64,000 nucleotides of DNA from Pseudomonas tructae (GCF_004214895.1 NZ_CP035952.1:372001-436000); one strand, 5' to 3'; counted from the first letter of the stretch, positions 45,493 to 54,355 are shown. Program-made: numbers and translations. Notes: a model not told the origin generated them from the sequence alone.

Positions 45493-45771
45493 TAGCGCGC
45501 TGTGAGGCAATCGCCTTTACCCCGTAGCAAATTCCTTTTTTCCTACCGAAGCTGTCGACGCATATTTCTGCCCGACCGTACATCGATATTTTTTCGCCCC
45601 GCCGCCCTACCAAAGTCGAAGCAGTTTCATGCATTCGGATTGTCGAACAAAGGCTTTGGCCACGCACCTGGATACCTCTAAATCTGCCGGATTATGGCGC
45701 TTTGGTCATCGTCGGATTTCCGAACGGTAAGCGAGTAACCCATTGTGACGTACGTTTTGGCTGATAAACCT

Positions 45772-45788
45772 CATGCCGATTCGGCATG
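45772..45788. promoter_or_regulatory. Perfect palindrome, possible operator
   Basis: CATGCCGATTCGGCATG: 8 bp arms around one base, about 210 bases before the gltP start. Perfect symmetry and short spacing suit a dimeric repressor site, but a stem-loop is equally possible. No regulator is recognised. Confidence 0.4.
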
Positions 45789-45996
45789 GGGTAGTCGTTT
45801 ACGGCATTAGACGGAGCCCCCCTGCGTGGGAATAGTTGCGCCTTTTTTCGCTGGCCTGAGCGTTCCTACGCTCGCTTGCGGTGACCTTTTACGATGTCAT
45901 CGGCAGATAACAAAATACGATACAGATGGCTGGCAATAGCTCTGGATCGCGGTTATCAGCCTGGTGGCCGTTTCCACCTGAAGAAAAGGTAACGAC

Positions 45997-47328
45997 ATGA
46001 AGAAGGCAAAGCTAAGCCTCGCCTGGCAGATCCTCATCGGTCTGGTACTGGGGATTGCAATTGGCGCTTTACTGAACCATTTCAGTGCAGAAAAGGCATG
46101 GTGGATCAGCAACGTCCTGCAACCTGCTGGTGACATCTTCATTCGCCTGATCAAGATGATCGTCATCCCGATCGTGATTTCGTCGCTGATCGTGGGTATC
46201 GCCGGGGTTGGCGATGCGAAAAAACTCGGCAGTATTGGCCTTAAGACCATTATTTACTTCGAGGTGGTGACCACCATCGCCATCGTCGTCGGCCTGGTGC
46301 TGGCCAACTTGTTCCACCCGGGCGCCGGCATCGACATGAGCACCCTGGGTACCGTCGACATTTCCAAGTATCAGGCCACGGCGGCCGAAGTTCAGCACGA
46401 GCATGCGTTCATCGAGACCATTCTCAACCTGATCCCGTCGAACATCTTCGCAGCGCTGATGCGCGGTGAGATGTTGCCGATCATCTTTTTCTCGGTTCTG
46501 TTCGGCCTGGGCCTGTCGAGCCTGCAGGCAGACATCCGCGATCCGCTGGTGAAAACCTTCCAGGGCGTTTCCGAAGCCATGTTCAAGGTCACTCACATGA
46601 TCATGAACTACGCGCCAATCGGTGTGTTCGCGCTGATCGCCGTGACCGTCGCCAACTTCGGCTTCGCCTCGCTGCTGCCGTTGGCCAAGCTGGTGCTGCT
46701 GGTGTACTTCGCCATCGCCTTCTTCGCCTTCATGGTGCTTGGCCTGATTGCCCGCCTGTTCGGCTTCTCGGTGATCAAGCTGATGCGCATCTTCAAGGAC
46801 GAACTGGTACTGGCCTACTCCACCGCCAGCTCCGAAACCGTGCTGCCGCGCGTGATCGAGAAGATGGAAGCTTACGGCGCGCCGAAAGCCATCTGCAGCT
46901 TCGTGGTCCCGACCGGCTACTCGTTCAACCTTGACGGTTCGACCCTGTACCAGAGCATCGCGGCGATCTTCATCGCCCAGCTGTACGGCATCGACCTGTC
47001 GTGGAGCCAGCAGTTGCTGCTGGTCCTGACCCTGATGGTCACCTCCAAAGGCATCGCTGGTGTGCCGGGTGTTTCCTTCGTGGTCCTGCTGGCTACCCTG
47101 GGCAGTGTTGGCATCCCGCTGGAAGGCCTGGCCTTCATTGCTGGTGTCGACCGCATCATGGACATGGCCCGTACTGCGCTCAACGTGATCGGCAACGCCC
47201 TGGCGGTACTGGTTATCGCCCGTTGGGAAGGCATGTACGACGATGCCAAAGGTCAGCGCTACTGGAACTCGCTGCCGCACTGGCGCAGCAAGGAAGCCGT
47301 ACCGGCTGGCAAAACTGCTAGCAAGTAA
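45997..47328 (+). CDS. gltP: Glutamate/aspartate:proton symporter (DAACS family)
   Basis: 443-residue dicarboxylate/amino acid:cation symporter with eight helices and two hairpin loops. Family motifs include STASSETVLPRVIEKME (HP1 serine-rich), PTGYSFNLDGSTLYQSIAAIFIAQ (helix 7 NMDGT equivalent) and VTSKGIAGVPG (HP2), then GVDRIMDMARTALNVIGNALAV with Asp/Arg substrate residues. It takes up L-glutamate and L-aspartate. AAAGG RBS; a hairpin terminator follows. Confidence 0.95.
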   Translation: MKKAKLSLAWQILIGLVLGIAIGALLNHFSAEKAWWISNVLQPAGDIFIRLIKMIVIPIVISSLIVGIAGVGDAKKLGSIGLKTIIYFEVVTTIAIVVGLVLANLFHPGAGIDMSTLGTVDISKYQATAAEVQHEHAFIETILNLIPSNIFAALMRGEMLPIIFFSVLFGLGLSSLQADIRDPLVKTFQGVSEAMFKVTHMIMNYAPIGVFALIAVTVANFGFASLLPLAKLVLLVYFAIAFFAFMVLGLIARLFGFSVIKLMRIFKDELVLAYSTASSETVLPRVIEKMEAYGAPKAICSFVVPTGYSFNLDGSTLYQSIAAIFIAQLYGIDLSWSQQLLLVLTLMVTSKGIAGVPGVSFVVLLATLGSVGIPLEGLAFIAGVDRIMDMARTALNVIGNALAVLVIARWEGMYDDAKGQRYWNSLPHWRSKEAVPAGKTASK

Positions 47329-47355
47329 TGATCCCGCGTTAAAACCTGAAGACTC

Positions 47356-47392
47356 AAGAAGCCGGAGCCCGTGAATGGGTTCCGGCTTCTTG
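47356..47392. terminator. Terminator hairpin between gltP and the LRR gene
   Basis: CAAGAAGCCGGAGCCC pairs with GGGTTCCGGCTTCTTG (one G-T pair) around a 6 nt loop. It lies 28 bases after the gltP stop and 20 bases before the end of the convergent LRR gene, so it can terminate both. Confidence 0.8.
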
Positions 47393-47412
47393 CATTCAAG
47401 TGGATCGCAGGT

Positions 47413-49449
47413 TCACAAGTCCTGATAAATCTTCAAGGTCAGGTCCTTCTGGCGGTCGATAAAGGCCATCGATAGTTGCCTGGCCGTTTCCAATAGCGCC
47501 TGTTCAGCCCCCTGCCCGGACTGGGCTTGTTCCATGGCAAGTTCGAGTGCTTGTTGCGAGGCAGTGAGTGCTGGGTCGAGGCTGTGCAAGTGTTCCGACC
47601 ATGATTCCTGCTCCAGCAGCAAATCAAGGGTTTCTGGATCATCAGGGGTGCACGCCAGTAAGTATTCCGACAGTTCGTTCAACACTCGCTCGCTCACGGT
47701 CTGGCTTAAGCTACTTGATATTTTGCACGTTTCCCCAGGCAGCGGGGCGCCCGGCCAGCTCAGGCCTGTTCTTTCAACGACTTTCGAATGGATGTACAGA
47801 CGCAGCACTGGCAATGCGTCTGAATCGATTCTCTGGTCAATCAAGGAATCCAGTATTTGTTTATGGACGCTAGCGAGCGTTAGCTCAAACAAACGTTGTG
47901 TCACAGTGGGTGGTTGAGGCTGTTGGTATATTTGAGCAATGCACATGTGTTGCTCGAGCTTTTCAAAGCACTGTTGCGCCATTGCTCTTTCCCGGTCGGG
48001 GGAGTTCAGCGTCTGTAGCCACTGAAGCACGGCGTCCGTTCTGCGATTGAAGGACTTGGGTGTGATCGAGGCGTCGATTGTCTCGCTCCAGCTCTGCAAG
48101 GCACGAAATAGCATCATGCTGCCAGGCTTACGCAACTCGGTGAGGATCTGCTGTTGGGCCTGCGTGAAGGGTTGATCTTGGGTAGCGTTGGGCGCCAGCA
48201 TCAGATCGGTGAGGCAAGCGTCATAACAGGCCCTGACAGATTCGAGCGCCTCGGTACCAAGAGGGTTGCCCGACACATCAATCGCGTTGGCCGTTGCGCT
48301 CGGCAACGTTCTCGACCAGTCGGGCAAGGTCTGTATACGGTTATCTCGTATATAGGCTTGTTTGAGGTGCTGAAGACTCTCCAGGCCGCCAGGCAGGCTA
48401 TTCAGGCTGCAGGTGGAGAGGTCGAAAGTCACGAGCTTGCTCAACCCGTGCAAGTCAGGAGTTCGGCCTAACGTGTTATCGCTCAGATCCATCCATGTGA
48501 GGCCTTTGGCTGTGGATAACCAGGCTTGGCTTGCCTCATCAAGCCTGATGTTGTTGTCCCTCAGATTCAGCCGTGAAAGGTTCTGTACTGGTAGTTCTGT
48601 GGGAAGGGTCGGCAGATCGTTGTCCGGGGCTCCCAAGGTATGGAGTTGCGCAAGGTTGGTCAGCAAAGCGTACGGATATTGATCGAGCCTGTTCTCCCCC
48701 AGATCCAGGATTTGGATATGGGTGAGGGGCGAGCGTAATCGTGGAAAGTCCCGAAGATCCGCGCTCTGCAGATCAAGGTTGCGCAAATCTAGAAGTTGAG
48801 TCTTGCCCCCACTATCTTTTGCCAGCCCGGGCATGCAACTGATGATGGTTCTTGCAACTTTTGCGCGCTGCTCGCTAGCGCCGGCCCATTCTGTCAGGTC
48901 CTGCAGGTGTTCTGCCACTTGCAAGAGTACCTGCAGCGGATTCACATCGTTGATGGAGTACCAGATGCTAGTCGTGGCCTGTGCAAGCTCTTCACCCATC
49001 AGCCTCAAATGAATGTCGTGCGTCATGTTACAGCTCAGCAACCCCTCTTCTATGTCGATGATCAGGGCCGCCTGCGTGTCAGAACGGGCTGGTGTTGAAC
49101 TCCACGAGGAACTGGTGGGGTCGATCACAGACAAGCAGTATCGGCTTGAACTCAGCGCAGGGCCGCCATTCATGGCGACCAGTTCCACCAAAAGCCCCTG
49201 GCACCATGGCTCATCTGGACGATCGGACATACTGTCCAGCACACGCTTGGCTAGCGGACGATTCAAATCAGATTTGCAGTCAGCGTCGGCTTGAAGGAAC
49301 CCGATCAACGCTTCCAGTTTCATTGCGGGTGTTGACGGTAGGACTTGCAATCGATCGCGCAAAATTTGCTGTTTGATGCTGCGGGTGTCGTTCTCCAGTG
49401 AGTTTGTGTAAGCGGTAGGCGGATTTGTTTGGCCGATGGGGCTGGGCAT
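47413..49449 (-). CDS. LRR protein with NEL-like (IpaH/SspH) C-terminal domain, atypical active site
   Basis: 678 residues: unassigned N-terminal helical part (1-210), leucine-rich repeats (about 215-400, e.g. LTHIQILDLGENRL, LSRLNLRDNNI, LTWMDLSDNTLG), and a C-terminal helical region (about 430-678). The last part follows the order of the NEL ubiquitin ligase domain recalled from Shigella IpaH: a FRALQSWSETIDA segment, WLQTL, a Cys at the catalytic position, a VLRLYIHSKVVERTGLS segment, a LLLEQESWSEHL segment and a closing ETARQLSMAFIDRQ helix. The motif Cys-x-Asp reads C503-I504-A505, so the catalytic Asp is missing and the following loop is about 15 residues shorter. Base composition looks less GC-rich than in neighbours. 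No secretion genes nearby. ATG 49449 lacks a clear RBS. Confidence 0.7.
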   Translation of the reverse strand: MPSPIGQTNPPTAYTNSLENDTRSIKQQILRDRLQVLPSTPAMKLEALIGFLQADADCKSDLNRPLAKRVLDSMSDRPDEPWCQGLLVELVAMNGGPALSSSRYCLSVIDPTSSSWSSTPARSDTQAALIIDIEEGLLSCNMTHDIHLRLMGEELAQATTSIWYSINDVNPLQVLLQVAEHLQDLTEWAGASEQRAKVARTIISCMPGLAKDSGGKTQLLDLRNLDLQSADLRDFPRLRSPLTHIQILDLGENRLDQYPYALLTNLAQLHTLGAPDNDLPTLPTELPVQNLSRLNLRDNNIRLDEASQAWLSTAKGLTWMDLSDNTLGRTPDLHGLSKLVTFDLSTCSLNSLPGGLESLQHLKQAYIRDNRIQTLPDWSRTLPSATANAIDVSGNPLGTEALESVRACYDACLTDLMLAPNATQDQPFTQAQQQILTELRKPGSMMLFRALQSWSETIDASITPKSFNRRTDAVLQWLQTLNSPDRERAMAQQCFEKLEQHMCIAQIYQQPQPPTVTQRLFELTLASVHKQILDSLIDQRIDSDALPVLRLYIHSKVVERTGLSWPGAPLPGETCKISSSLSQTVSERVLNELSEYLLACTPDDPETLDLLLEQESWSEHLHSLDPALTASQQALELAMEQAQSGQGAEQALLETARQLSMAFIDRQKDLTLKIYQDL

Positions 49450-49606
49450 CTGGGTGTCACCAAAGTGAAATTCTTCCTCATAGCTTTGCGTTTTTCATCA
49501 GACGTAAACATGGAGAAATTCTTCCTGCTCACTGCGCCGAGCAGCCAGGCTTTCGGCTACCCGGATTGGCCGCTATCATTCGCCCATCTTTTGCTGGGGA
49601 CTTTTC

Positions 49607-50836
49607 ATGCTCAACGGCCTTTGGCTTGGTTTTTTCATCGTCGCGGCCATCTCGGCCTTGGCCCAATGGCTGGTGGGTGGCAATGCCGGGATCTTCGCGG
49701 CAATGGTCGAAAGCATCTTCGCCATGGCCAAGCTGTCGGTCGAGGTCATGGTCCTGCTGTTCGGTACCCTGACCTTGTGGCTGGGCTTTCTGAAGATCGC
49801 CGAAAAGGCCGGTGTCGTCGAATGGCTGGCCAAGGTGCTCGGCCCGCTGTTCGCCCGCCTGATGCCGGAAGTCCCGCCCGGCCATCCGGCCCTGGGCCTG
49901 ATCACCCTCAACTTCGCCGCCAATGGCCTGGGCCTGGACAACGCCGCCACGCCTATCGGCCTCAAGGCCATGCGTGCGCTGCAGGAGCTCAACCCCAGCT
50001 CGACCAGCGCCAGCAATGCACAGATTCTGTTCCTGGTACTCAATGCCTCGTCGCTGACCCTGTTGCCGGTGACCATCTTCATGTATCGCGCACAGCAAGG
50101 GGCGATGGACCCGACCCTGGTGTTCCTGCCGATCCTGCTCGCCACCAGTGCCTCGACCCTGGTCGGCCTGCTGTCGGTGGCGGTCATGCAGCGTCTGCGG
50201 TTGTGGGACCCGGTGGTGCTGGCTTACCTGATCCCCGGCGCGCTGTTGCTGGGTGGTTTCATGGCGTTCCTCGGTACCTTGTCGGCTACCGCGCTGGCGA
50301 GTCTTTCTTCGATTCTTGGCAACCTGACCCTGTTCGGCCTGATCATCCTGTTTCTGGTGATCGGTGCGCTGAAGCGGGTGAAGGTCTATGAAACCTTCGT
50401 GGAAGGCGCCAAGGAGGGCTTTGACGTCGCCAAGAGCCTGTTGCCCTACCTGGTTGCCATGTTGTGCGCGGTCGGCGTGCTGCGCGCCTCAGGGGCCCTT
50501 GAGCTGGCCCTGGATGGCATCCGTCATACGGTCGAGTGGCTGGGCTGGGATACCCGCTTTGTCGAAGGCCTGCCCACGGCGCTGGTCAAGCCGTTCTCCG
50601 GCAGTGCGGCGCGGGCGATGTTGATCGAAACCATGCAGACCCATGGCGTGGACAGTTTCCCGGCGCTGGTGGCGGCCACTATCCAGGGCAGTACCGAAAC
50701 CACCTTCTACGTACTGGCAGTGTACTTCGGCGCCGTCGGTATCCAGCGCGCCCGCCACGCAGTGGGCTGTGCCCTGCTGGCAGAGCTGGCCGGGGTGGTT
50801 GCGGCGATCTTCGTCTGCTACTGGTTCTTCGCCTGA
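49607..50836 (+). CDS. SpmA/SpmB-type nucleoside-recognition (Gate) membrane protein
   Basis: 409 residues with about ten hydrophobic helices. Two Gate-type halves can be seen: an SpmA-like N-half (LWLGFLKIAEKAGVVEWLAKVLGPLFARLMPEVPPGHPALGLITLNFAANGLGLDNAATPIGLKAM) and an SpmB-like C-half (KRVKVYETFVEGAKEGFDVAKSLLPYLVAML; TALVKPFSGSAARAML; STETTFYVLAVYFGAVGI). So it is a fusion of two proteins that are separate in Bacillus. Role in a non-spore-former is unknown; transport of a nucleoside or other solute is a guess. Its end overlaps the next gene tail-to-tail by 19 bases. Confidence 0.85.
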   Translation: MLNGLWLGFFIVAAISALAQWLVGGNAGIFAAMVESIFAMAKLSVEVMVLLFGTLTLWLGFLKIAEKAGVVEWLAKVLGPLFARLMPEVPPGHPALGLITLNFAANGLGLDNAATPIGLKAMRALQELNPSSTSASNAQILFLVLNASSLTLLPVTIFMYRAQQGAMDPTLVFLPILLATSASTLVGLLSVAVMQRLRLWDPVVLAYLIPGALLLGGFMAFLGTLSATALASLSSILGNLTLFGLIILFLVIGALKRVKVYETFVEGAKEGFDVAKSLLPYLVAMLCAVGVLRASGALELALDGIRHTVEWLGWDTRFVEGLPTALVKPFSGSAARAMLIETMQTHGVDSFPALVAATIQGSTETTFYVLAVYFGAVGIQRARHAVGCALLAELAGVVAAIFVCYWFFA

Positions 50837-51441
50837 AACTGAGTAGCCTGGCTCACTGTCCAGTCGACCAGCTGTTTCATCAACTGGTCGGTGGCCATAC
50901 CGAAGCCGCTGACCACTGCGCCAACCTGCTTGTCGATCAGTGCCTGGCGTACCTCGAAGCGCTGGCTGGCGACAATGCGCTGGGTGCGGCCTTGCACCAG
51001 GCGGGCGTCGTAGCGGATCACCACGGCCAGGCCGTCGGCGCTGTACTCGCTCTGGAAAGCCTGTAGCTCACCGGCAATTTCATAGTCGCTTTGCAGGTTG
51101 CTGTCGTCGGCGCTAAGGCGCTGTACGCGACCGTCCCGCTGGAAAGCATCGAGCATGCGGTTACGCAGCAGCGTCGGTGCCGGGTCGCTCCAGCGCGCGC
51201 CCTTGTAGCTGCTGATCAGGTTGCCTTGCGGCACCACAGCGATGCGCGGGCTGCTCAGGGCATCACTGGCAATCGGCTTGTTGATCCGCAGTGACCACGG
51301 ATTGCTCTGCGTCACGCTGCGGGTGATTTGTGCCGAAGGCAGGCGGTAGACGTCGGCGGGCTCGGCCTGAGGCAGAATCGAGCAGGCGCTGCCCAGGCTC
51401 AGCGCGGCGGCCAGGGCAAGGTAGCGGCAGGTACGCTTCAT
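50818..51441 (-). CDS. MCE transport auxiliary lipoprotein (PqiC/ABC-aux family)
   Basis: 207 residues with lipobox-like SLGSAC (Cys20) and the ABC-type transport auxiliary domain: VYRLPSAQI, SLRINKPIASDALSSPRIAVVPQGNLISSYKGARWSDPAPTLLRNRMLDAF. Such outer-membrane lipoproteins work with MCE-domain proteins in lipid traffic between the membranes. Its start overlaps the MlaD-like gene stop by 4 bases, which makes it the last gene of the four-gene MCE operon. Confidence 0.88.
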   Translation of the reverse strand: MKRTCRYLALAAALSLGSACSILPQAEPADVYRLPSAQITRSVTQSNPWSLRINKPIASDALSSPRIAVVPQGNLISSYKGARWSDPAPTLLRNRMLDAFQRDGRVQRLSADDSNLQSDYEIAGELQAFQSEYSADGLAVVIRYDARLVQGRTQRIVASQRFEVRQALIDKQVGAVVSGFGMATDQLMKQLVDWTVSQATQFQAKNQ

Positions 51442-52376
51442 GGCTCGAACTCCTTGTTTTTGTCACGGCCCAGCAGGTAGCCGCTGGGGTTGGCTTCCAG
51501 GCGCTGGGAGATGCCCTTGAGCGAGGTCAGGGTGTCGCGCAGCTCACGTATTGCCGGTGCCAGTTGATTGAAACCCTGGGCGCCACCGTCGATGGCTTCA
51601 CGGTTGTCATTGAGCAGCTTGTTGATGGTCTCGGTGCTTTGTGCCAGGGATTGCATGGCCTGTTCGGCACTGCCGAACATCTGCTTGCCCTGGCTGTTGA
51701 GCAGGCCGTTGGCATTGCGCATCAGGGCGCTGGTCTGTTCGAGCATGTCGCCGGCCTGTTTGCCGACCTGGGCCAGTTGCTGGATGGCTTGGCGGATGTC
51801 ACCGCGCTGGTCGTTGAAGGCGCCGGTAGTCTGTTCGAGGTTGCTCAGGGTATTGCTCAAGCGGGTGACGTTGTCCTGGGAGAACAGTTGATTGGCGTTG
51901 TGCACCAGGGCATTGATGTTGCCCATCAGGTCGCTGCCGTCGTCCAGCAGGCGGGCAATCGGCGATGGCGATGCGACGATCACCGGCAGCTCACCGTCCT
52001 TGCCCTTGAGCTCCGGGCTTTGTGGTGTGCCGCCGCTGAGCTGGATGAATGAGGTACCGGTAATGCCGGTCAGGGTCAGCTTGGCCTGGGTGTCTTCCTT
52101 GACCGGGGTATCCGCGCTCAGGCGCACCTGGGCCAGCACCCGGCGCGGGTCATTGGGGTCCAGGCGCAGGCTGGTGACGTCGCCGACCTTGATCCCGCTG
52201 TACTGCACCGAACTGCCGCGGGAAAGGCCCGATACGGCCTCGTTGAAGACCACCTGGTAGTCCTTGAAGGTGCTGTCGACGCTGGACTTGGTCAGCCACA
52301 GACCGAAGAGCATGGCGCCAGCCACCACCACGACGGTGACCAGGCCGATCAGCACATGATGTGCACGGGTTTCCAT
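51438..52376 (-). CDS. MCE-family lipid transport protein (MlaD/PqiB-like, single MCE)
   Basis: 312 residues: one N-terminal membrane helix (about 7-27), a single MCE domain (about 38-120, with YSGIKVGDVTSLRLDPNDPRRVLAQVRL and LTLTGITGTSFIQLSGG), then a long helical region (about 150-290) able to form a hexameric needle or tunnel, as in longer MCE proteins. The ATG at 52376 follows the ATPase gene stop by one base. Confidence 0.9.
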   Translation of the reverse strand: METRAHHVLIGLVTVVVVAGAMLFGLWLTKSSVDSTFKDYQVVFNEAVSGLSRGSSVQYSGIKVGDVTSLRLDPNDPRRVLAQVRLSADTPVKEDTQAKLTLTGITGTSFIQLSGGTPQSPELKGKDGELPVIVASPSPIARLLDDGSDLMGNINALVHNANQLFSQDNVTRLSNTLSNLEQTTGAFNDQRGDIRQAIQQLAQVGKQAGDMLEQTSALMRNANGLLNSQGKQMFGSAEQAMQSLAQSTETINKLLNDNREAIDGGAQGFNQLAPAIRELRDTLTSLKGISQRLEANPSGYLLGRDKNKEFEP

Positions 52377-52377
52377 C

Positions 52378-53175
52378 TCAGAGCTCCTTGGGCGCTGTAG
52401 CGGCCTGGTACGCCGCGCGGCCACGCGGGCCATGAAAGTAATCGTGAATCCAGGCGTCGTCGGTGTCTTCGACCTGGGCGATATGCCCGGCCACCAGCAC
52501 TTTCTTCTGCGACAGCACGGCGACGCGGTCGGTAATGGTGTAGAGCGTGTCCAGGTCGTGGGTGATCAGGAACACGCTCAGGCCCAGGGCGTCGCGCAGG
52601 GTGAGGATCAATTGGTCGAAGGCTGCGGCGCCGATCGGGTCGAGGCCGGCGGTGGGTTCGTCGAGAAACAGGATGTCCGGATCCAGGGCCAAGGCCCGGG
52701 CCAGGGCGGCGCGCTTGACCATCCCGCCGGACAACGATGAGGGGTATTTGTCGGCGGCGGAAATCGGCAGCCCGGCCAGGGCCAGCTTGACCCCGGCCAA
52801 GTGCTCGGCATCGGCGCGGCTCAGGCCCGCATGCTCGATCAAGGGCAAGGCGACGTTCTCGGTGACGGTCAGCGACGAGAACAAGGCGCCCTTCTGGAAC
52901 AGCACACCGAAACGCCGTTCGACCAGTGAACGCTGCTCATCACTGGCAACGCTCAGGTCCTGGCCGAATACTCGCACCTGGCCCTCATTGGGGCGACGCA
53001 GGCCGACGATGCTGCGCAGCAACACCGACTTGCCGCTGCCCGAGCCACCGACCACGGCGAGGATTTCGCCACGGTACAGGTCCAGGTCGAGTTGCTCATG
53101 CACGCTCTGGGTGCCAAAGCGATTGCAGATGCCCCGGGCTTCAATCACTGCCTCCCGACCCTGGGTGTTGTTCAC
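52378..53175 (-). CDS. MCE/Mla-type ABC transporter ATPase
   Basis: 265-residue ATPase: Walker A GGSGSGKS, signature LSGGMVKR (the M/V form typical of MlaF), Walker B ILFLDEPTAGLDPIG, switch LITHDLDTL. The GTG start overlaps the permease stop (GTGA), giving translational coupling. The open frame extends further upstream but that part lies inside the permease gene. Drives phospholipid or other lipid transport with its permease and MCE partners. Confidence 0.92.
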   Translation of the reverse strand: MNNTQGREAVIEARGICNRFGTQSVHEQLDLDLYRGEILAVVGGSGSGKSVLLRSIVGLRRPNEGQVRVFGQDLSVASDEQRSLVERRFGVLFQKGALFSSLTVTENVALPLIEHAGLSRADAEHLAGVKLALAGLPISAADKYPSSLSGGMVKRAALARALALDPDILFLDEPTAGLDPIGAAAFDQLILTLRDALGLSVFLITHDLDTLYTITDRVAVLSQKKVLVAGHIAQVEDTDDAWIHDYFHGPRGRAAYQAATAPKEL

Positions 53176-54308
53176 CAGCCCATCTCCATGAAAAACAGCG
53201 CTGCTATGGCATCGAGAACGATCACCACGAAGATCGACTGGACCACGCTGGAAGTCGTGTGGGCGCCGACCGATTCGGCGCTGCCGCTGACCTTGAAGCC
53301 TTCCAGGCAGCCAATGGCGGCGATCAGAAAGGCGAAGAACGGTGCTTTGACCAGGCCGACCAGAAAGTGCTGCACGCCGATATCGCTGTGCAGCAGCGAC
53401 AGGAACATTGCCGGCGAGATATCCAGTGATAGGGCGCAGACCACTGCCCCGCCGATGATGCCGCAAAGCATGGCGACGAAGGTCAGCAGTGGCAGCGCGA
53501 TCAGCAGCGCCAGCACTCGTGGCACCACCAGCAATTCCACCGGATCCAGGCCCAGGGTACGGATCGCGTCGATTTCCTCATTGGCCTTCATCGAGCCGAT
53601 TTGCGCGGTAAAGGCACTGGCGGTGCGCCCGGCCATCAGAATTGCAGTCAGCAGCACGCCGAACTCACGCAAGAACGAGAACGCCACCAGGTCGACGGTA
53701 AAGATGCTGGCACCAAAGCTGGCCAGCACCGTGGCGCCGAGAAAGGCCACAACGGCGCCCACCAGGAAGGTCAGCAAGGCGACGATGGGCGCGGCATCCA
53801 GACCGGTCTGTTCGATATGCGCGACTACCGAAGTGATCCGCCAGCGCTTGGGCTGGAACAGGCGCAGGAACAGGGTTTGCAGGATCAGGCCGACAAAACC
53901 GAGCAGCTGCAGGGTGTCTTGCCACAGAGTGTCGACCGCGCGGCCGATACGGCTGAGCAGTTGGATCAGTACTGAACGTTCGGGCTGCTTTTGCGGGATG
54001 CAGAAGTCTTGCACCGAGCAATACACCGTTTTGAGCAGTGCCTGGCTGGCCGCGGGCAAGTGCGTGGCGGTTTCGGTCAGCCGCGCCAGGCGCTCGGCAC
54101 CCAGCAGTTCGACCAGCAGCGCCGCGCCGGCGGTGTCCAGCTTGCCGAGCTGCTCGAGGTCGACCTCGGTGGAGGGGGCGTACTGACCGGCCAGGCTGTC
54201 GCTGACGCGCTTGAGGCGTGCGTAGTTGGCCAGGGTCCAGTCACCGCTGATCCGCAACCGTGGCGGGTTGCTGGCGGTGTCCAGGGTTGCGCTGGCGTGT
54301 GTTGTCAT
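53172..54308 (-). CDS. STAS-MlaE fusion permease of the MCE operon
   Basis: 378 residues: the N-terminal 100 form a STAS domain (LRISGDWTLANYARLKRV; STEVDLEQLGKLDTAGAALLVELLGAERL), followed by the MlaE permease with helices and LTFLVGAVVAFLGATVLASFGASIF, REFGVLLTAILMAGRTASAFTAQIGSMKANEEIDAIRTLGLDP. In the Mla system the STAS protein (MlaB) is separate, so this is a fused version. Start ATG 54308 (GGAG very close) or ATG 54317; not resolved. First gene of the operon. Confidence 0.9.
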   Translation of the reverse strand: MTTHASATLDTASNPPRLRISGDWTLANYARLKRVSDSLAGQYAPSTEVDLEQLGKLDTAGAALLVELLGAERLARLTETATHLPAASQALLKTVYCSVQDFCIPQKQPERSVLIQLLSRIGRAVDTLWQDTLQLLGFVGLILQTLFLRLFQPKRWRITSVVAHIEQTGLDAAPIVALLTFLVGAVVAFLGATVLASFGASIFTVDLVAFSFLREFGVLLTAILMAGRTASAFTAQIGSMKANEEIDAIRTLGLDPVELLVVPRVLALLIALPLLTFVAMLCGIIGGAVVCALSLDISPAMFLSLLHSDIGVQHFLVGLVKAPFFAFLIAAIGCLEGFKVSGSAESVGAHTTSSVVQSIFVVIVLDAIAALFFMEMGW

Positions 54309-54355
54309 AGGCTCCATGCAGTCCGACCAACGGTTCGCAGCCTCTGATCATAGCC

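Larger units (their letters stand above)
45249..45996. other. 748-base gene-poor region upstream of gltP
   Basis: No convincing gene. The features seen are a bulged hairpin AGAAGC-TGAA / TTCAGGCTTCT (45277-45308), the long hairpin at 45437-45492, a perfect palindrome at 45772-45788, a small stem GAGCG / CGCTC near 45870, and TTTTTT tracts near 45535 and 45845. An open frame on the minus strand (45667-45464) encodes a basic 67-residue peptide of doubtful reality. The stretch could hold one or two small RNAs plus the gltP promoter. Confidence 0.6.
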
